Origin: Babylonia areolata
Lineage: Eukaryota > Mollusca > Gastropoda > Neogastropoda > Buccinidae
Length of the DNA stretch: 64,000 bases
NCBI RefSeq assembly: GCF_041734735.1
Contig: NC_134880.1
Coordinates: 32,221,330-32,285,329 of the forward strand
Direction: 5' to 3'
Part shown: piece after piece, positions 20,340-31,400 of the stretch
Position numbering within the stretch: position 1 is the stretch's first letter
How the letters are laid out: each line of letters starts with the position of its first letter
The notes under the pieces: model-generated
Database searches by the model: none
Seen by the model: the letters and a program-made list of their open reading frames with translations, nothing else
Told to the model about the DNA's origin: nothing
Translations under genes and position numbers: made by a program

Positions 20340-22925
20340 TTGGATGGATATACGCTTCACCTTCACCTATCCCGTAGTCTTGTGGATCGTTGGGGCGCCA
20401 CAGGTGATCTGGCAACCAGCATCCTCCAATCCTCTCAGTTTTCTGACCTCCTGATTGTATCGCTCAACCTCAAGCCCGTCCATTCTGGGATGTTGTCCTC
20501 CCATCTCTTCCTCTGTCTGCCTCTCCTTCTCCCTCCTTGCACTGTGCCCTGCAGGAATGTCTTGGCAAGCCCTGATGATCTCATGACATGGCCATACCAT
20601 TTGAGCTTGCGTCTCTTGACCAAGGTCAACAGGTCTTCGTAGGGCCCAATGACTTGCCTGATTCTGTTTCGAACTTCTTCGTTAGTGATATGATCTTTGT
20701 AGGAGATGCCCAGGAGTCTTCGAAAGCATCTCATCTCAGTGGACTGTATTCTCTTTTCTATTTCAGCTGTTAAGGTCCACGATTCACATGTATACAAGAG
20801 TATTGATGTCACCAGGGTACGCATCAGTCTGATCTTTGAGCCGAGTGCAATGTTCCGGTCGTTCCAGATGTACCTCAGTTTTGTGAGCGCTGCTGTCGCC
20901 TGTGCAGTCCTGCAGATGTCACTCGGGTCAGGTTGGCATTGATGTTATACAACCTCATGGTGGCCCATAAAGCTGCATGCCATACTCGGTCAAACGCCTT
21001 CTTGAAATCCACGAAGACGTGGTAGAGGTCTTGCTGATGTTGGAGGTACCTCTCGCACAGTATCCTGAGGTTGAAGATTTGCTCTGTTGTACTGCGCCCT
21101 GGTCTGAAACCTGCTTGTTCCTCTGCGATGATCTTCTCCGCTTGTGGCTTCAATCTGTTTAGCAGGATCTTTAGCTAGACTTTGCTGGGATTGCTTATTA
21201 GGCTGATCGTGCGGTAGTTCTGGCACTGTTGTAGATTGCCTTTCTTGGGGAGGGTGATGATCAGTGACTGGGTCCACGGTGTTGGCCACTCCCCTGTCTG
21301 CCAGATCTTGTTGCAGATGATTGTGAGGGCTGTGATCATTGCTTCTCCCCCTGCTTGGACCAGCTCTGCTGGGATATTATCCACTCATACTGACTTCCCC
21401 TTTTTCAGCGATTTTACAGCTGCTTCCACTTCTTCTCGAAGGATGGGGTGGTTGTCATTGTTGGTTGCTGGAGGAACGTTCAGTACCTCTGGGTCTCCCG
21501 TGGCTCTGTGACCGTACAGCTCGGAGCAGTATTCAGTCCACCTCTTCAGAATGTCCTGTTCTTCAGTGAGACATTTTCCGGTTTTATCCTGGATGGTGGT
21601 GGTTTGCTCTTGCTTTGTGCTGGTCAGTTTTTTCACAAGTTGGTATGCCTTCTTGATGTTGTTTTGTTTCAGGTTTTCTTCAGTTTCCTGGCACTGCTCT
21701 TTAATCCAGTTCTCTTTTGCCTTTATCATGCTTTTCTTGATTTGTTGGTTGACTGCTCTGTACTTCTTCGCTCCTTCTGTCTCGCCTTTTTCGTTTTTCA
21801 GCTCTCTCCACTTGTCACACAGATCCAGGATGTCAGATGTGATCCAGGGCTTCTTGGTTGAGCGGTGTTTTCCCAGGATCTCCTTGGCTGTTTCCGTCAC
21901 AACTGTGTTGAATGTGTCGATCAACACGCCCATGTCCATGTCTGAGCCGTCTGCGTCAACGACAGTGAGCGGGGCGAACTTTCCGCCTATCATTGCTTGG
22001 AAGGCTTCTGCTATCTGTGGGTCCTTCAGCTTTTCAAGGTCAAACTTGATCCTTGTGTGGCCTTGCTTTCTGATCTTCTTCAGATGTAGCCTGAGGGTCA
22101 TCATCACAAGGTCATGGTCGCTTCCAATATCGGCCCCTGGAAAACTGTTTTGGCGATGTTCACACTCGACTAGAAGCGTTGTTTAACCATGATATAGTCT
22201 ATCTGGTTGTGGTGTTCACCTCCTGGGCTGTGCCATGTCCATCTCCTGGATGCCTTGTGTGGACCAAACGTGTTCATCTGTTTGAGGTCGTTGTAACTGG
22301 CGAACTCCAGGAGCCTCAGTCCTCTTTCGTTGGACTCTTTATAGCAGTGGCGCCCGCATGTTTCTTTCCAGTCCTTGCAAGCATCATCTCCCACTTTGGC
22401 GTTCCAGTCTCCTTGTACGACAACGATGTCTTTCTTTGGTGTCTGATCTAGGATTTCTTGAAGTTGGTCGTAGAAGTCTTCTATCTCTTCGTCGTCGTAG
22501 TCTGTCGTTGGGGCATATGCTTGTATTACTGTGATGTTGAAAGGGGATGCCCTGAGACGAATGGTCATCAGCCGGCTGAAAATTGGCTGACAACCAATGA
22601 CGGTGTTCACGGTGTCCTTGTGAACAAGAAATCCGACGCCTTGTTCATGTTTGTCCTCTCTGCAACTGAAGTAAATTTTGTGGCCTTCGTGGGTAGTTGT
22701 TTCTCCGACGTTCTTCCATCGTACTTCACAGAGTCCCAGAATGTGCCAACGGTACCTGTCCATTTCATGCGTTAGTTCTTCTATCCTGCCAGGTGCTCTT
22801 AGTGTTCTCACATTCCAAGTGCCAATGGTGATGTTTCTGGCACGGAATTATACGCAATTACCGGTAAATCCATTCTTCACCCCAACCCCGACGTTTTTGG
22901 TTTTGTCGCTGTCTAGCATAAATTA
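20340..22925 (-). mobile_element. RTE-clade LINE with internal deletion
   Basis: Minus strand. The endonuclease spans 22835-22170: TIGTWNVRTLRAPGR, LGLCEVRWKNVGE, ITVIQAYAPTTDYDD, VVVQGDWNAKVGDD, and the catalytic block before QIDYIMVKQRF. The linker spans 22107-21385. RT fingers and palm A span 21384-20940: DNIPAELVQAGGEA, NYRTISLISN, AGFRPGRSTTEQIF and FVDFKKAFDRVWH. Right after LYNINANLTR (about 20940) the reading jumps to the C-terminal AQATAALTKLRYIWNDRN region and continues (CESWTLTAEIEKRIQ, RRKLKWYGHVMRSSGLAKT, RRRGRQRKRWEDNI) to about 20369. The RT block holding the QG and FADD motifs, about 130 residues in intact relatives, is gone. The very short 3' end with GGTGAAGGTGAAG suits RTE. 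Some frameshifts are present. A second, worse copy is at 46920-47335. Confidence 0.85.
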
Positions 22926-23239
22926 GGCTACACGTGAAACATGAAGGCCGGCTTGCTACTTGCTGGTTTTTATTTGTTTGTCAGTTTGTGTGTATGTATG
23001 TAGCCTATGAATGTGCGCGCGCGCGTGTGTGTGTGTGTGTCTGTGACCTCTCTCTCTCTCTCTCTAAACAAACAAAATCGGGATTCACATTTGTCTGAAT
23101 ATATGAATGAGGAAGAAAATGTCACGCGATTTATACAATACTGGTGCTGCTATTCTGCTGCTGTTACTACTAATATTGTGGATGCTACCTGCATGATTAA
23201 CAAGATTTTGCACAATTCCTCTCTCTTTCCCCCAAACAG
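22926..23239. other. Intron with (GT)n and (CT)n tracts upstream of the first visible exon
   Basis: (GC/GT)n at about 23016-23041 and (CT)n at about 23048-23066. A pyrimidine-rich acceptor, ctttcccccaaacag, ends at 23239. No exon was recognised here. Confidence 0.6.
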
Positions 23240-23409
23240 AGTGTTTCGGGAAAGTGGCGGATGTGTTTTTCGTCCTGGACTCGTCTTCTTCTATCTATGT
23301 GGAGGATTACCGGGAGGTGCTCAAGTTCGTCAGCCAAGTCGTCACACGCTTTGATGTCAGTCGTGATGACACCAGGCTAGGAGCCTTGACCTTTAGCGAC
23401 GATTTCCAG
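23240..23409 (+). CDS. VWA-domain protein, exon a (VWA module 1, MIDAS start)
   Basis: Internal exon with a polypyrimidine-AG acceptor at 23239 and a GT donor at 23410. It enters in phase 1 ([G]AG TGT = Glu-Cys) and leaves in phase 0. The peptide starts ECFGKVADVFFVLDSSSSI, the first beta strand and DxSxS metal-binding motif of a VWA domain. It continues to TRLGALTFSDDFQ, the second strand. VWA domains of this type, as in matrilins and collagen VI, bind matrix proteins outside the cell through a Mg-dependent site. The signal peptide and any earlier domains must lie upstream; I could not find them in 1-23239. The ORF extends past the donor only by chance. Confidence 0.88.
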
Positions 23410-24294
23410 GTTAGTGTCGGAAAAATCAGTCCTTTTTGGACAGTTGAACCGTTACCCTTATTAATTTTGTTTATACTTGATTTGCTTGGAAATTTACCAA
23501 TAAATTTCAATCTACTCACACCACACATGATTATGGTATTTCAGTCACGATTCAGTTATTTTTTTCCATTCGGTGAAATATATAGATCTAGATCTAAATC
23601 AGTGTCGACATGGCTGGGAAAATTATTTTCCTGCAAACTGATGATGATATACAGAAAATGTCCATACACATTTTCAAGTTTTGAATTTCAGACTGAAAAG
23701 CCTCCAAGAGTTCAACGCAGAGTGTCGGCTTTCCCATATGATAAGCAGATAATGAAGCCAGTTCGCAGTGTGATAGACGTTATTTAAGAGCTGTCGTCAG
23801 CGCCGTACAACGGACGTTGTAAACATTTCAAACTATTGATAAAAACATTTGGTATCTTTAGATTGGTTGATGTATGATATAGATCTGCACAAAATTGATT
23901 CGTTAAGCATTCGAACTTCTTCTTGACAACAGTAATAAACTGTGTCAAACAGACCTGGGTGTGTTCTTTCCAGAAAGATGGTCGCATTGATTTAACTGGG
24001 AGGGTGAAGTGTGAAGAAAATATTGTTATGGTAACATTGCAGCAATTCTCGTAAGGTCACTCAAAATGGCGAGGAAAAAAAAGGGGGTAACAATAGTCTC
24101 CTGCAGACGTCACGCTCTTCAGGCTTATTCTAGGGACTCAGAATGAGCTGTATGGGAGTGAATAATTCCACTGAAACTATGCAGAAGATTTGACAGCAAA
24201 AAGATAAAGTATGCCTATACCATACCCAGACAAGCATGTACAAACAGAAACACAAACACATACCTGCACCCTTACATGACCAGCAAAAATTCAA

Positions 24295-25930
24295 GAAGCC
24301 TATTCGTCAATAAAATGCTTGGTCGGTAGAACGGAAGAGCGAGGTGTGCTTTGAGAGACTTTAAAAAAACCCACACCTGAACTGGGAATTTCACGTGACG
24401 GACTGAGAAAGGCAGTTTGTTCCATTCGACTTCGACTTGATAGGAGAAGGAGCGCAGACCCTGGGATTTTTTGTTTCTTCGAGGAACTGTCAGGACTCAA
24501 GATTCAACAGCCAAGCATAAAAATTCAGGAGTAAGTCACGAAATGGAAGGGGTTCAGTATGGTTTATGACATTGAAACACATGGTAGCTAGTCTGTAAGC
24601 TTTCCTGTTAGAGATGTGTAGTTCCTTAAAAAAAAGAAAAAAGGTTACATGGGTTTGTGTGTTCTGAATATTAGCTTTGAGAATTTCTGGAATTTTTTTA
24701 AGGAGATTGTCAGAAGAGAATATTGGCGAAATCGAGACGACGCAGAACAAGATGTTGCGATGGTTTTGGAGGCTTGAACATTGAGATAGTGACAAATTGC
24801 AACAATATTCTTCTGTCAGTGTAGGCAGCCATGACACCCAAGTTTCGGACAGATTCTGAAAATGAATTTCACTTTTGCCAATGGTTTGTTTGAGGGTCTG
24901 AGGAGGAAGAAGGTGGCAGAATGGTTAAGACGCTCAGCTGCCTATATAGAGTCCGTGAGGGTGTGGGTTCGAATCCCGCTCTCGCCCTTTCTACGAAGTT
25001 TGACAGGAAAATCAAACTGAACGTATAGCCATTTGGATGAGACGATAAACTGAGGTCCCATGTACAGCACGCACTTGGCGCACTTAAAAAGAACCCATGG
25101 CAACTCGACTTTTGTCCTCTGGCAAAAATCTGTGGAAGAAATCCACTGAGCACACAAATATATGGGCATGCACTCATGACCTGACTAAGCGCGTTGGGTT
25201 ATGCTACTAAACGCGTTGTGTTATGTCTGGCAGATGTGTAGCGTATATGGAATTGTCCGAACGCAGTGACGCCTCCTTGAGAAACACGAAACTGAATCTG
25301 AAACTGAGTCTTATCCGGGTTTCATGTATTGTCAACCAACATTGCTTCAGTCTTTGTGTCATTCACATTCAGATGTAGGTATAAATTATTTTGAGACATC
25401 CAAGATTTAACGTGAAAAAAAATGCAAGGTGCCATTGCAGAGATAAGCTGTTGGATAACAGTGGTGTGAGATGCTGAGTTCTTGTGTATCATCAGCAAAT
25501 TCAGTGGAGAAAGAATGTGCTTCAGTGACATAAGAGAGTGGTTGGGTGTACAATATGAAAATCAAGAGATTTAAAACGGAACACGCGGGGGACTCCAAAC
25601 TGCAGGGTTCTGATGCGAGGGTTAGGATAGAATCCAGAGATAAATAGTCTGCATTCTGTCAGAGAGAGATGACAATGAATGAAAAGGTAAGATCATGAAT
25701 GTCAAACACGTTTCTGGGGCTATGCAGGAACATGTCATGATCAAATGCAGAGCAAGGGTCTAGCAGGGTAAGGACAGAGTCATCAGATACACAGAGCAGA
25801 TAATGAACTTGAGAACACGGAAAAAAGCGGTTTCTGCGGAATGGTCAGAATGATGTACAAACTGGAATATGGGAAGATGATAAAGCAGCTCAGTATTGCC
25901 ACGGTGATCGTATCTTCCAATTAGGACAGA
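24295..25930 (-). mobile_element. CR1/L2-type LINE fragment, interrupted by a SINE
   Basis: Minus-strand reading from 25930: a motif-A remnant (LLDPCSAFDHDMFLHSPRNV) at about 25770-25700, VFILYTQPLS-type motif B remains, then EFADDTQE (FADD) at about 25498, and KSWMSQNNLYLHLN...TEAMLVDN at about 25330. The SINE (24885-25312) intervenes. Beyond it the thumb resumes with an NLGV-like remnant and ACL.Y-like remains (MCFNVINHTEPLPFRDLL, about 24560), then the C-terminal block ending near PRSSVLPT. Several frame changes occur. The order matches the LINE tail at 10925-12025. Both ends are approximate. Confidence 0.7.
24885..25312 (+). mobile_element. tRNA-derived SINE, family 1
   Basis: The head carries an A-box (GGCAGAATGGTTAAGACG) and B-box (GGTTCGAATCC) about 45 bases apart. 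A core block follows: GATGAGACGATAAACTGAGG, then CAGCACGCACTTGGCGCAC and AAAAGAACCCATGGCAAC. The tail block reads GACTAAGCGCGTTGGGTTAT and the end is a GAAACTGAA repeat. RNA polymerase III would transcribe it and a LINE would mobilise it. It is close to full length (about 420 bases). The same family is seen at 61276-61683 (minus) and as a 5'-truncated piece at 36540-36680. It sits inside the minus-strand LINE. Target duplications were not clear. Confidence 0.85.
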
Positions 25931-26125
25931 AAGGAGAGATTTGAGCGTTGTGTCTGGATGTTGTTGTTTTTTGTTTTTTGTTTGTTTGTTGTTGTTTTTT
26001 TTCAGAATAGTTTAAAAGACTTTGAAGACTGGTTGAAAGTCCCAGATGAAAAATAGTCATTACAGCTAATCAGTATTACATGGCATTTATAAACGCAATT
26101 GTGTCAGAAGAACTGAACTTGTCGA

Positions 26126-26128
26126 GCA

Positions 26129-26162
<34 letters not shown>

Positions 26163-26188
26163 CACGCGCGCAGAGAGAGAGAGAGAGT
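26126..26188. repeat. (CA)n and (GA)n microsatellite
   Basis: CA repeat to 26160 followed by GCGCGC and GA repeats, within the intron. Confidence 0.9.
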
Positions 26189-26424
26189 ACAACTATGCAA
26201 TTCACTGACAAGAATAGATGAGGGGGAAAATGTTTGCTTGTAAAGGTGTGTTTTCAGTGTATGTTTTTTTGTTTTTGTTTTTAGTAAAAATTACTGTATT
26301 TCTCAGATAAGCATGTAGTATAACCTTAATTCCAAACGGTCGTGGCGCATCGTACACTGGCCAGGTTATTTCATATTTCTTTTTGGAAGATTGAGTAGCT
26401 AGCTTCTGATTTTATGCCCAAAGT

Positions 26425-26690
26425 GTGGAGTGATGGTCTCGAGGGAATGCGTCCCCCTAGGAAGCGAGTGAACCTGAACACACTGGTTCGAACCCCGGCA
26501 CAGTCGCCAGTATTTTCTCCCCCTCCACTAGACCTTGAGTCCTACTCATTCAGATGAGACGATAAACAAAGATCCCGTGTGCAGCATGCATTAAGTGCAC
26601 GTTAAAGAACCCACGGCAAGAAAAGGGTTATCCCTGGCAAATTTCTGTAGAAAAATCCATTTCCTAGGGAAACAAACAGTTGCAGGTGTA
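26425..26690 (+). mobile_element. tRNA-derived SINE, family 2 (3' truncated)
   Basis: The head has GGAGTGATGGTCTCGAGGG and a B-box GGTTCGAACCC. The same core as family 1 follows (CAGATGAGACGATAAAC, GTGCAGCATGCATTAAGTGC, AAGAACCCACGGCAAG), and CTGTAGAAAAATCCA. The head differs from family 1 and matches the copy at 30985-31400. The typical AATACAA tail is absent, so the copy is 3'-truncated. Confidence 0.8.
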
Positions 26691-26734
26691 AAAAGGTGGG
26701 GGTAGGGGTAAAAGGAGAAGAAGGAAGGGGTAGG

Positions 26735-27242
26735 ATAACAGGCAGAGGATAGGTGCACAATCCGCTCTCTCCTCGTACCACAGCAGGGTCTTTTAGTAAG
26801 ATGAATTGAGGTGTTTATTTCTCAAACTTAACAGCACTTAGCAGCACGTCCCAACTTAGCAGTTAGCAGCACACAGCCCTCCTGGTCAGCAGAAGTCTTT
26901 CTCAGTGGAGCCTTGGTCTCTCGCTCTGGCTCCCAAGTTTGCTAACAGCAGGGGAAAGGCTGTGGGCATGTCAGCTTGCTGTTTATATTCAAAATTTCCC
27001 AACTGGTACAAACCAACGGACCAGTGGTCCCAACGCACTCTAGTCTGTGTCTACAATTTAGAGACACAACATCACCTGATTGGTTGTAAACACACCATAT
27101 GTATAAAATGTTGCAAATGGACACCTCTGGTTGGTCAGAAGAGGATGACCGATAGCCAGGATGCAACACACACACACTGCCCTAATCCCTACAAAAGTCG
27201 TAATTTTCACAAAAAACGATCTCAAAATACCAGTGCTCTTTT
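26735..27242 (-). mobile_element. Possible LTR-like fossil (low confidence)
   Basis: On the minus strand there is a TATA-like box near 26985, an AATAAA signal near 26815, and sequence between them with repeated TTAGCAG-type words. This is the layout of a promoter-plus-polyadenylation unit in an LTR. No paired copy, primer site or coding region was found next to it. It could equally be an unclassified repeat. If it is an LTR it is an old solo relic. Confidence 0.3.
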
Positions 27243-28735
27243 CATGTGGCGATAACTGCATCGAAACGACGGATACAAATACTTGGGAGTCATTTTTCAT
27301 AAGAGTGGAAATTTTCACCTTGCTGAAGACCACTTAGCCAAACAAGGAAATAAAGCAGCGCATACTCTGAAACGCAGTGTGCGAGGGAAAGAAGTAAAGA
27401 TGGATGTAATAACGCAACTGTTTGACACTTCAGTCACCCCAATTCTCAGTTACGGCGCTAAGGTGTGGTTTCCATTCAATCAGACGGTGACAAACTTCTC
27501 CACGCCCTCTATGCTGTTTAACCAATTTGATGCCTTTCTCTCCGCAAAATGCCCAATAGAAAATGTACATGTCAACTTCTGTAAGAGCTTAATGGGTGTA
27601 CACAAAAGATCAATTAAGTTACCAGTCCTGGCAGAGCTGGACAGATACCCCATTTCTCTGACCGCAGTGTGTCAGGTCATCTCATTCTGGGTACACATCA
27701 TAGAATCAAAAGAAGATAGCTATTTGATGCAAGCATATGATGATATGTTATCAATGAATTCATTGGAAAAAAATCCTTGGCTTAATTTTATCAAAAAGAT
27801 ACTGGTTTCAATTCGATTCTCCCACGTGTGGGAGAACCAAGGCACACTCAACATTAAGCGACTAAAATATTCTGTCATTCTGTCATTGTGCCTGCCTATG
27901 TGTGCGTATGTGTTAGGGTAGCTGTTAGATACACATGTATGTTAAAATGTATGTATGCAGTGTGTGTGTGTGCGTGCGTGCGTGCGTGTGTGTGTGCGCG
28001 TGCGTGCGTGCGTGTGTGTGTGTGTGTGTGGTCATATATTGGTGTGTGTATGTAACATAGATATAATGTTTTATGTTATCAAAAGCGTTTTTGTAAAGCA
28101 CCTAGAGCAGATTTCTGGATAGTGTGCTATATAAGTATCCATTATTATTATTATTATTATTAATAAACTACAGGATAAATATGTTCAATATTGGAACAGC
28201 AGAAAGAACGGGACCATTTCAAGGCTCTCTTTTATTGCAAAATTGCAAACACATACATTACAACCTTACCTGATCAGCTGCAAAAATACTAAACATAGAG
28301 GAGCACTATGTCGATTGCGAATAAGTGCACATGAACTTGAAATTGAGCGAGGACGTCACTACATCTTAACTAGGAAAGACCGGCTATGTAAAACATGTGG
28401 AGTTATAGAGGATGAACTGCATTTTCTGAACAAGTGTAGTGTGTACTCTGACTTGAGATCTCGCCTACTTGTGACAGTTAATTCCCAGTCTTCGAATCAT
28501 TGGCCAGATGGCACTGGCAGTACAATAATCCAAAGGCCGAGTTCTCTGTTGCCACAAAATTATTTCCAACCAGAACTAGCAAAATACATATATGAATGCT
28601 TTAAAGTTCGCAGTCCATAACTATGTCATGGAATATCCTGCATGTGCTCACAACTTCTTGCCTTTTCTTTTTGTTTGCTTGTTGTGTTTATAGTGTCCAT
28701 AATTCCTATGATGGGTTTTACAATTAAATGAGTTC
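27243..28735 (+). mobile_element. LINE 3' half with RT thumb and C2HC knuckle
   Basis: Open from 27283 to about 27875, after a broken YKYLGVIFHKSG start. It includes SVTPILSYGAKVWFPF, VNFCKSLMGVHKRS and LPVLAELDRYPISL, which is the RT thumb and C-terminal domain. A second piece at 28170-28620 reads YVQYWNSRKNG, GALCRLRISAHELEIERGRH and CKTCGVIEDELHFLNKC, a C-x2-C-x8-H-x4-C knuckle. A 3' tail with ACAATTAAATGAG ends near 28735. Between the pieces another LINE tail is inserted (27880-28165). It lacks the RT catalytic motifs and is therefore 5'-truncated. It is related in layout to the LINE ending at 6035. Confidence 0.8.
27880..28165 (+). mobile_element. Inserted 3' end of a CR1-type LINE
   Basis: Interrupts the LINE ORF between NIKRLKY and KLQDKYVQYW. 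It contains (TG/CG)n at about 27958-28030 and the typical 3' block 'cacctagagcagatttctgg', then 'gctataataagta'-like sequence and (ATT)n at 28140-28163. Only the untranslated end is present. A short ATTAA-type direct repeat may flank it. Confidence 0.65.
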
Positions 28736-28739
28736 AGAG

Positions 28740-29075
28740 TACCTACAAACACTTCAGCAGGGAAAGGGTGGGGGGAGGGATGAGGAGAGTGGGGGGAGGA
28801 GGGAGTTGAAATGGTGTCTGAGAGGCTAATAATAATTATTGTTCTGGCAATGTTTGACTGTGAGGTGCCTGCGAGTGCAGGCATGTCAGTGGGCTTAGCA
28901 GGAGAGGAGAGGGCTGGGAGAGGGGGAGGGGGGGGGGAGGAGAGGGAAGGGACTTCCTGTGACCAACAGTCTCGAGTGGGAGAGGAGTGGGGATTGGGGG
29001 AGAGTATGGGGGAGGTGGTAAACAAGGGGAAGTGTATTGTGGCTTGGGGATGCCACAACTCAACCATAACCTGAC
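28740..29075. repeat. Purine-rich GGGGAGG low-complexity tract
   Basis: Strongly asymmetric G/A-rich strand, densest at 28767-28802 and 28905-29010. ORFs on either strand here are composition artefacts. It may form triplex or quadruplex structures. Confidence 0.7.
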
Positions 29076-29077
29076 AC

Positions 29078-29172
29078 TTATAACAGCAGGCAAGAATTTT
29101 TTAATTTCACACAAAGAAATCTGTTGTGACAAATAAGAGAAATACAATACAATACAATACAATACAATATAC
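29078..29172 (+). mobile_element. SINE family 2 tail, 5' truncated
   Basis: AATTTCACACAAAGAAATCT, then GTGACAAATAAGAG and an AATACA repeat, matching in order the last 90 bases of the full copy at 30985-31400 (minus). The head and core are missing. Confidence 0.75.
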
Positions 29173-30379
29173 GAACTGGCATGTGCAGAGTGAGCACCTC
29201 AGAATGCCATCAGAGTAAGTGATGGAAGGCAAAAAGTGACAGCTTCTATTGAGAATTGAAACTGACTGGTAATGAGTCGAGTGTCTTCAAGAGAGGGGTT
29301 GCATAATCTTGTTATTTGTTTCTTTAGAGCAAATCCTGCAGTGCTATGTGGAACCATCCGAAGGAGCAAAATTTATTCAAACGAGAGGCAAGTGAAGACG
29401 TTGCAAAAGTATAGATCGGAACTTTTCAAATCAATGACCAGTTTCGCTCGCTTGCTTTTAGAGAGGACAAGCCTATAATTTATCCTATGAGTCTATGCTA
29501 CTTTACCATTTTGTGTGTGTTTTATTTGATTCCGATACTGAATATTTGCAATGCTGACACCGGGGTGACATTCTGTAGGCCTACCAGAACTGCATCATCA
29601 TCCGTGTTTCTTCTGTCGAGTCACATGCATTGTTGGAGTTTGACTTAATGGCGTCTACACCCTTAAGGTCAACCGAGTCTCTTCCCACAGTGGGCTTTTA
29701 AAAAAACCGAAGCGAGCCGGTAGATGTGGCTGCCAGAAAGGCAGTGCACTATATTCTCAGTATTCTAGTAGATGTGCAAAAATGTAACTGGCCATGGAAA
29801 AAGAGTGTTGCGTTTTCGGTTTGGAAAAAGGCATATTCAGATTTCCAGTATAAAGCAACTACAGTGAGCAACCCATGGCTCTCTTAAATACTTTTTCTGT
29901 ATCTGTTTAGTCTGAACACCCTTCGAACAAACTTTTGCACTGAAAACACGCACTGTTCATGCCGAAAACAAGTCAGTGTAGGCCTGCATCACTTACTTGT
30001 TAAGTGTCCAAGATTAAGATAGTAGTTGGTCTTTCTGACAAACACTCTTTCCATCACTGAAACACCAATATGTCCTTTGAAGATATTTTGAATGATTGCT
30101 GGCAAATTTGACATATTTCCGAATGTTTGAACCAAGGTCCATAAGGTAAATATCAATAATTGATCATTATCTTGTAATTAGCGCTATTCATACTATCGTT
30201 GAGATGTTTAAGATACTTGTAATTTATTTTCATTTAGTACTACCTGTCCTTATTCTTCCTTTTCGTTTCTGTCATGTTCCTCTGTCTCCATCCTCCCTCA
30301 TCACTCACTCAGCTCTTCTCTTTATTTTTTCCAAATCATTTGTATAGCTTTTCTTTGTGTTCTTTCTTTTTATGTGTAA

Positions 30380-30416
<37 letters not shown>

Positions 30417-30506
30417 AGTTCTAGTCAGTCTTTTCCCCCTCTAAAATCACTTATGGTGAAAAGACATTAAATGAAAGAAACACAAACACACATGTAAATG
30501 TTTCAG

Positions 30507-30699
30507 CTTGGCTTTGACCTGGACCGTTTCCGTAGCAAAGGTGAAGTCCTGGCATCCATCAACGAGCGCACATTGCCCTATCGCACTGGTGTGACCAACA
30601 CTGACCTTGCCATCCGCAATGTGCGCCAGGACAGCGTCTTCCGCCCAGACATTACCAAAGTCATGGTTGTCATCACTGACGGAGGGTCACGGTCACCAG
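30507..30699 (+). CDS. VWA-domain protein, exon b (VWA module 1, middle)
   Basis: Acceptor tttcag at 30506 and donor gtagaa at 30700. It enters in phase 0 and leaves in phase 1. The peptide runs LGFDLDRFRSKGEVLASINE to VITDGGSRSPG. It carries the second MIDAS element in YRTGVTNTDLA (the conserved Thr loop) and the third in VMVVITDGG (the conserved Asp). With exon a this completes a full DxSxS...T...D metal site. The spacing between them, about 64 residues, is normal for the family. It is the best-conserved exon of the set. The downstream in-frame stop in the intron confirms that the GT at 30700 must be used. Confidence 0.92.
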
Positions 30700-30984
30700 G
30701 TAGAAGAATGATTGTGGACGGTGTTTAAGTGTAGCACTGGTCAATGCATCATACAATGAGACGTTCTGAACAACACATATGATCTATATTCCCCGTGGTC
30801 ACCTGTGGCACCCCGGTCCAAAAGTCATATTAAGCAGGAAGCTAACTGGTATATGCTCAGCACTCTCTCCCTCTCCCCACCACCCCCTCCTCTCTCTCTC
30901 TCTCAAGCAGGCCTAACAGTTGTTCTGAAATTAATTTTGAATTCAATAGGTCGATTGTAATTTGAAATAACCTGATAGACCTAT

Positions 30985-31400
30985 TTGTATTGTATTTGTA
31001 TTTGTATTTCTTTTTATCACACCAGATTTCTCTGTGTGAAATTCGGGCTGCTCTCCTCAGGGAGAGCGCATCGCTACAATACAGCGCCACCCTTTTTTCT
31101 TTTTTTTTTGTATTCTTTCCTGTGTGCAGTTTTATTTGTTTTTCCTATCGAAGTGGATTTTTCTACAGAATTTTGCCAAGAACAACCCTTTTGTTGCGGT
31201 GGGTTCTTTTACGTGCACTAAGTGCATGCTGCACACAGGACCTCGGTTTATCGTCTCATCCGAATGACTAGCGTCCAGACCACCACTCGACGTTTAGTGG
31301 AGGGGGAGAAAATATCGGCAGCTGAGCCGTGATTCGAACCAGTGCGCTCAGATTCTCTCACTTCCCAGGCGGACGTGTTACCTCTAGGCTATCACTCCAC
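30985..31400 (-). mobile_element. tRNA-derived SINE, family 2, near full length
   Basis: Minus strand. The tRNA-like head at 31400-31320 has GTGATAGCCTAGAGGTAAC and B-box GGTTCGAATCA. The core reads ATTCGGATGAGACGATAAAC, GTGCAGCATGCACTTAGTGC and AAAAGAACCCACCGCAAC. The tail block reads GAATTTCACACAGAGAAATC and the end is an AATACAA repeat at 30985-31012. The core is shared with family 1 but the head and tail are not. It lies in the intron, antisense to the gene. Confidence 0.88.

Larger units (their letters stand above)
23410..30506 (+). other. 7.1 kb intron of the VWA gene
   Basis: Joins phase-0 exon ends at 23409 and 30507. It is packed with inserted LINEs, SINEs and an LTR-like fossil, listed separately. 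Stretches 23410-24290 and 29171-30378 show nothing I recognise. A (CA)n tract at about 30379-30413 lies about 95 bases before the acceptor at 30506. Confidence 0.75.

Noticed and set aside
21448-22186. Long plus-strand ORFs across the RTE element
   Set aside because: Antisense shadows. The minus strand carries clear RTE endonuclease and RT motifs.
24895-24990. tRNA gene
   Set aside because: The A and B boxes are present, but the sequence continues into a SINE core and the stems do not pair. It is a SINE head. The same applies at 61600-61683, 31320-31400 and 17828-17895.
28811-29074. Gly/Glu-rich ORF
   Set aside because: Translation of the purine-rich low-complexity tract.
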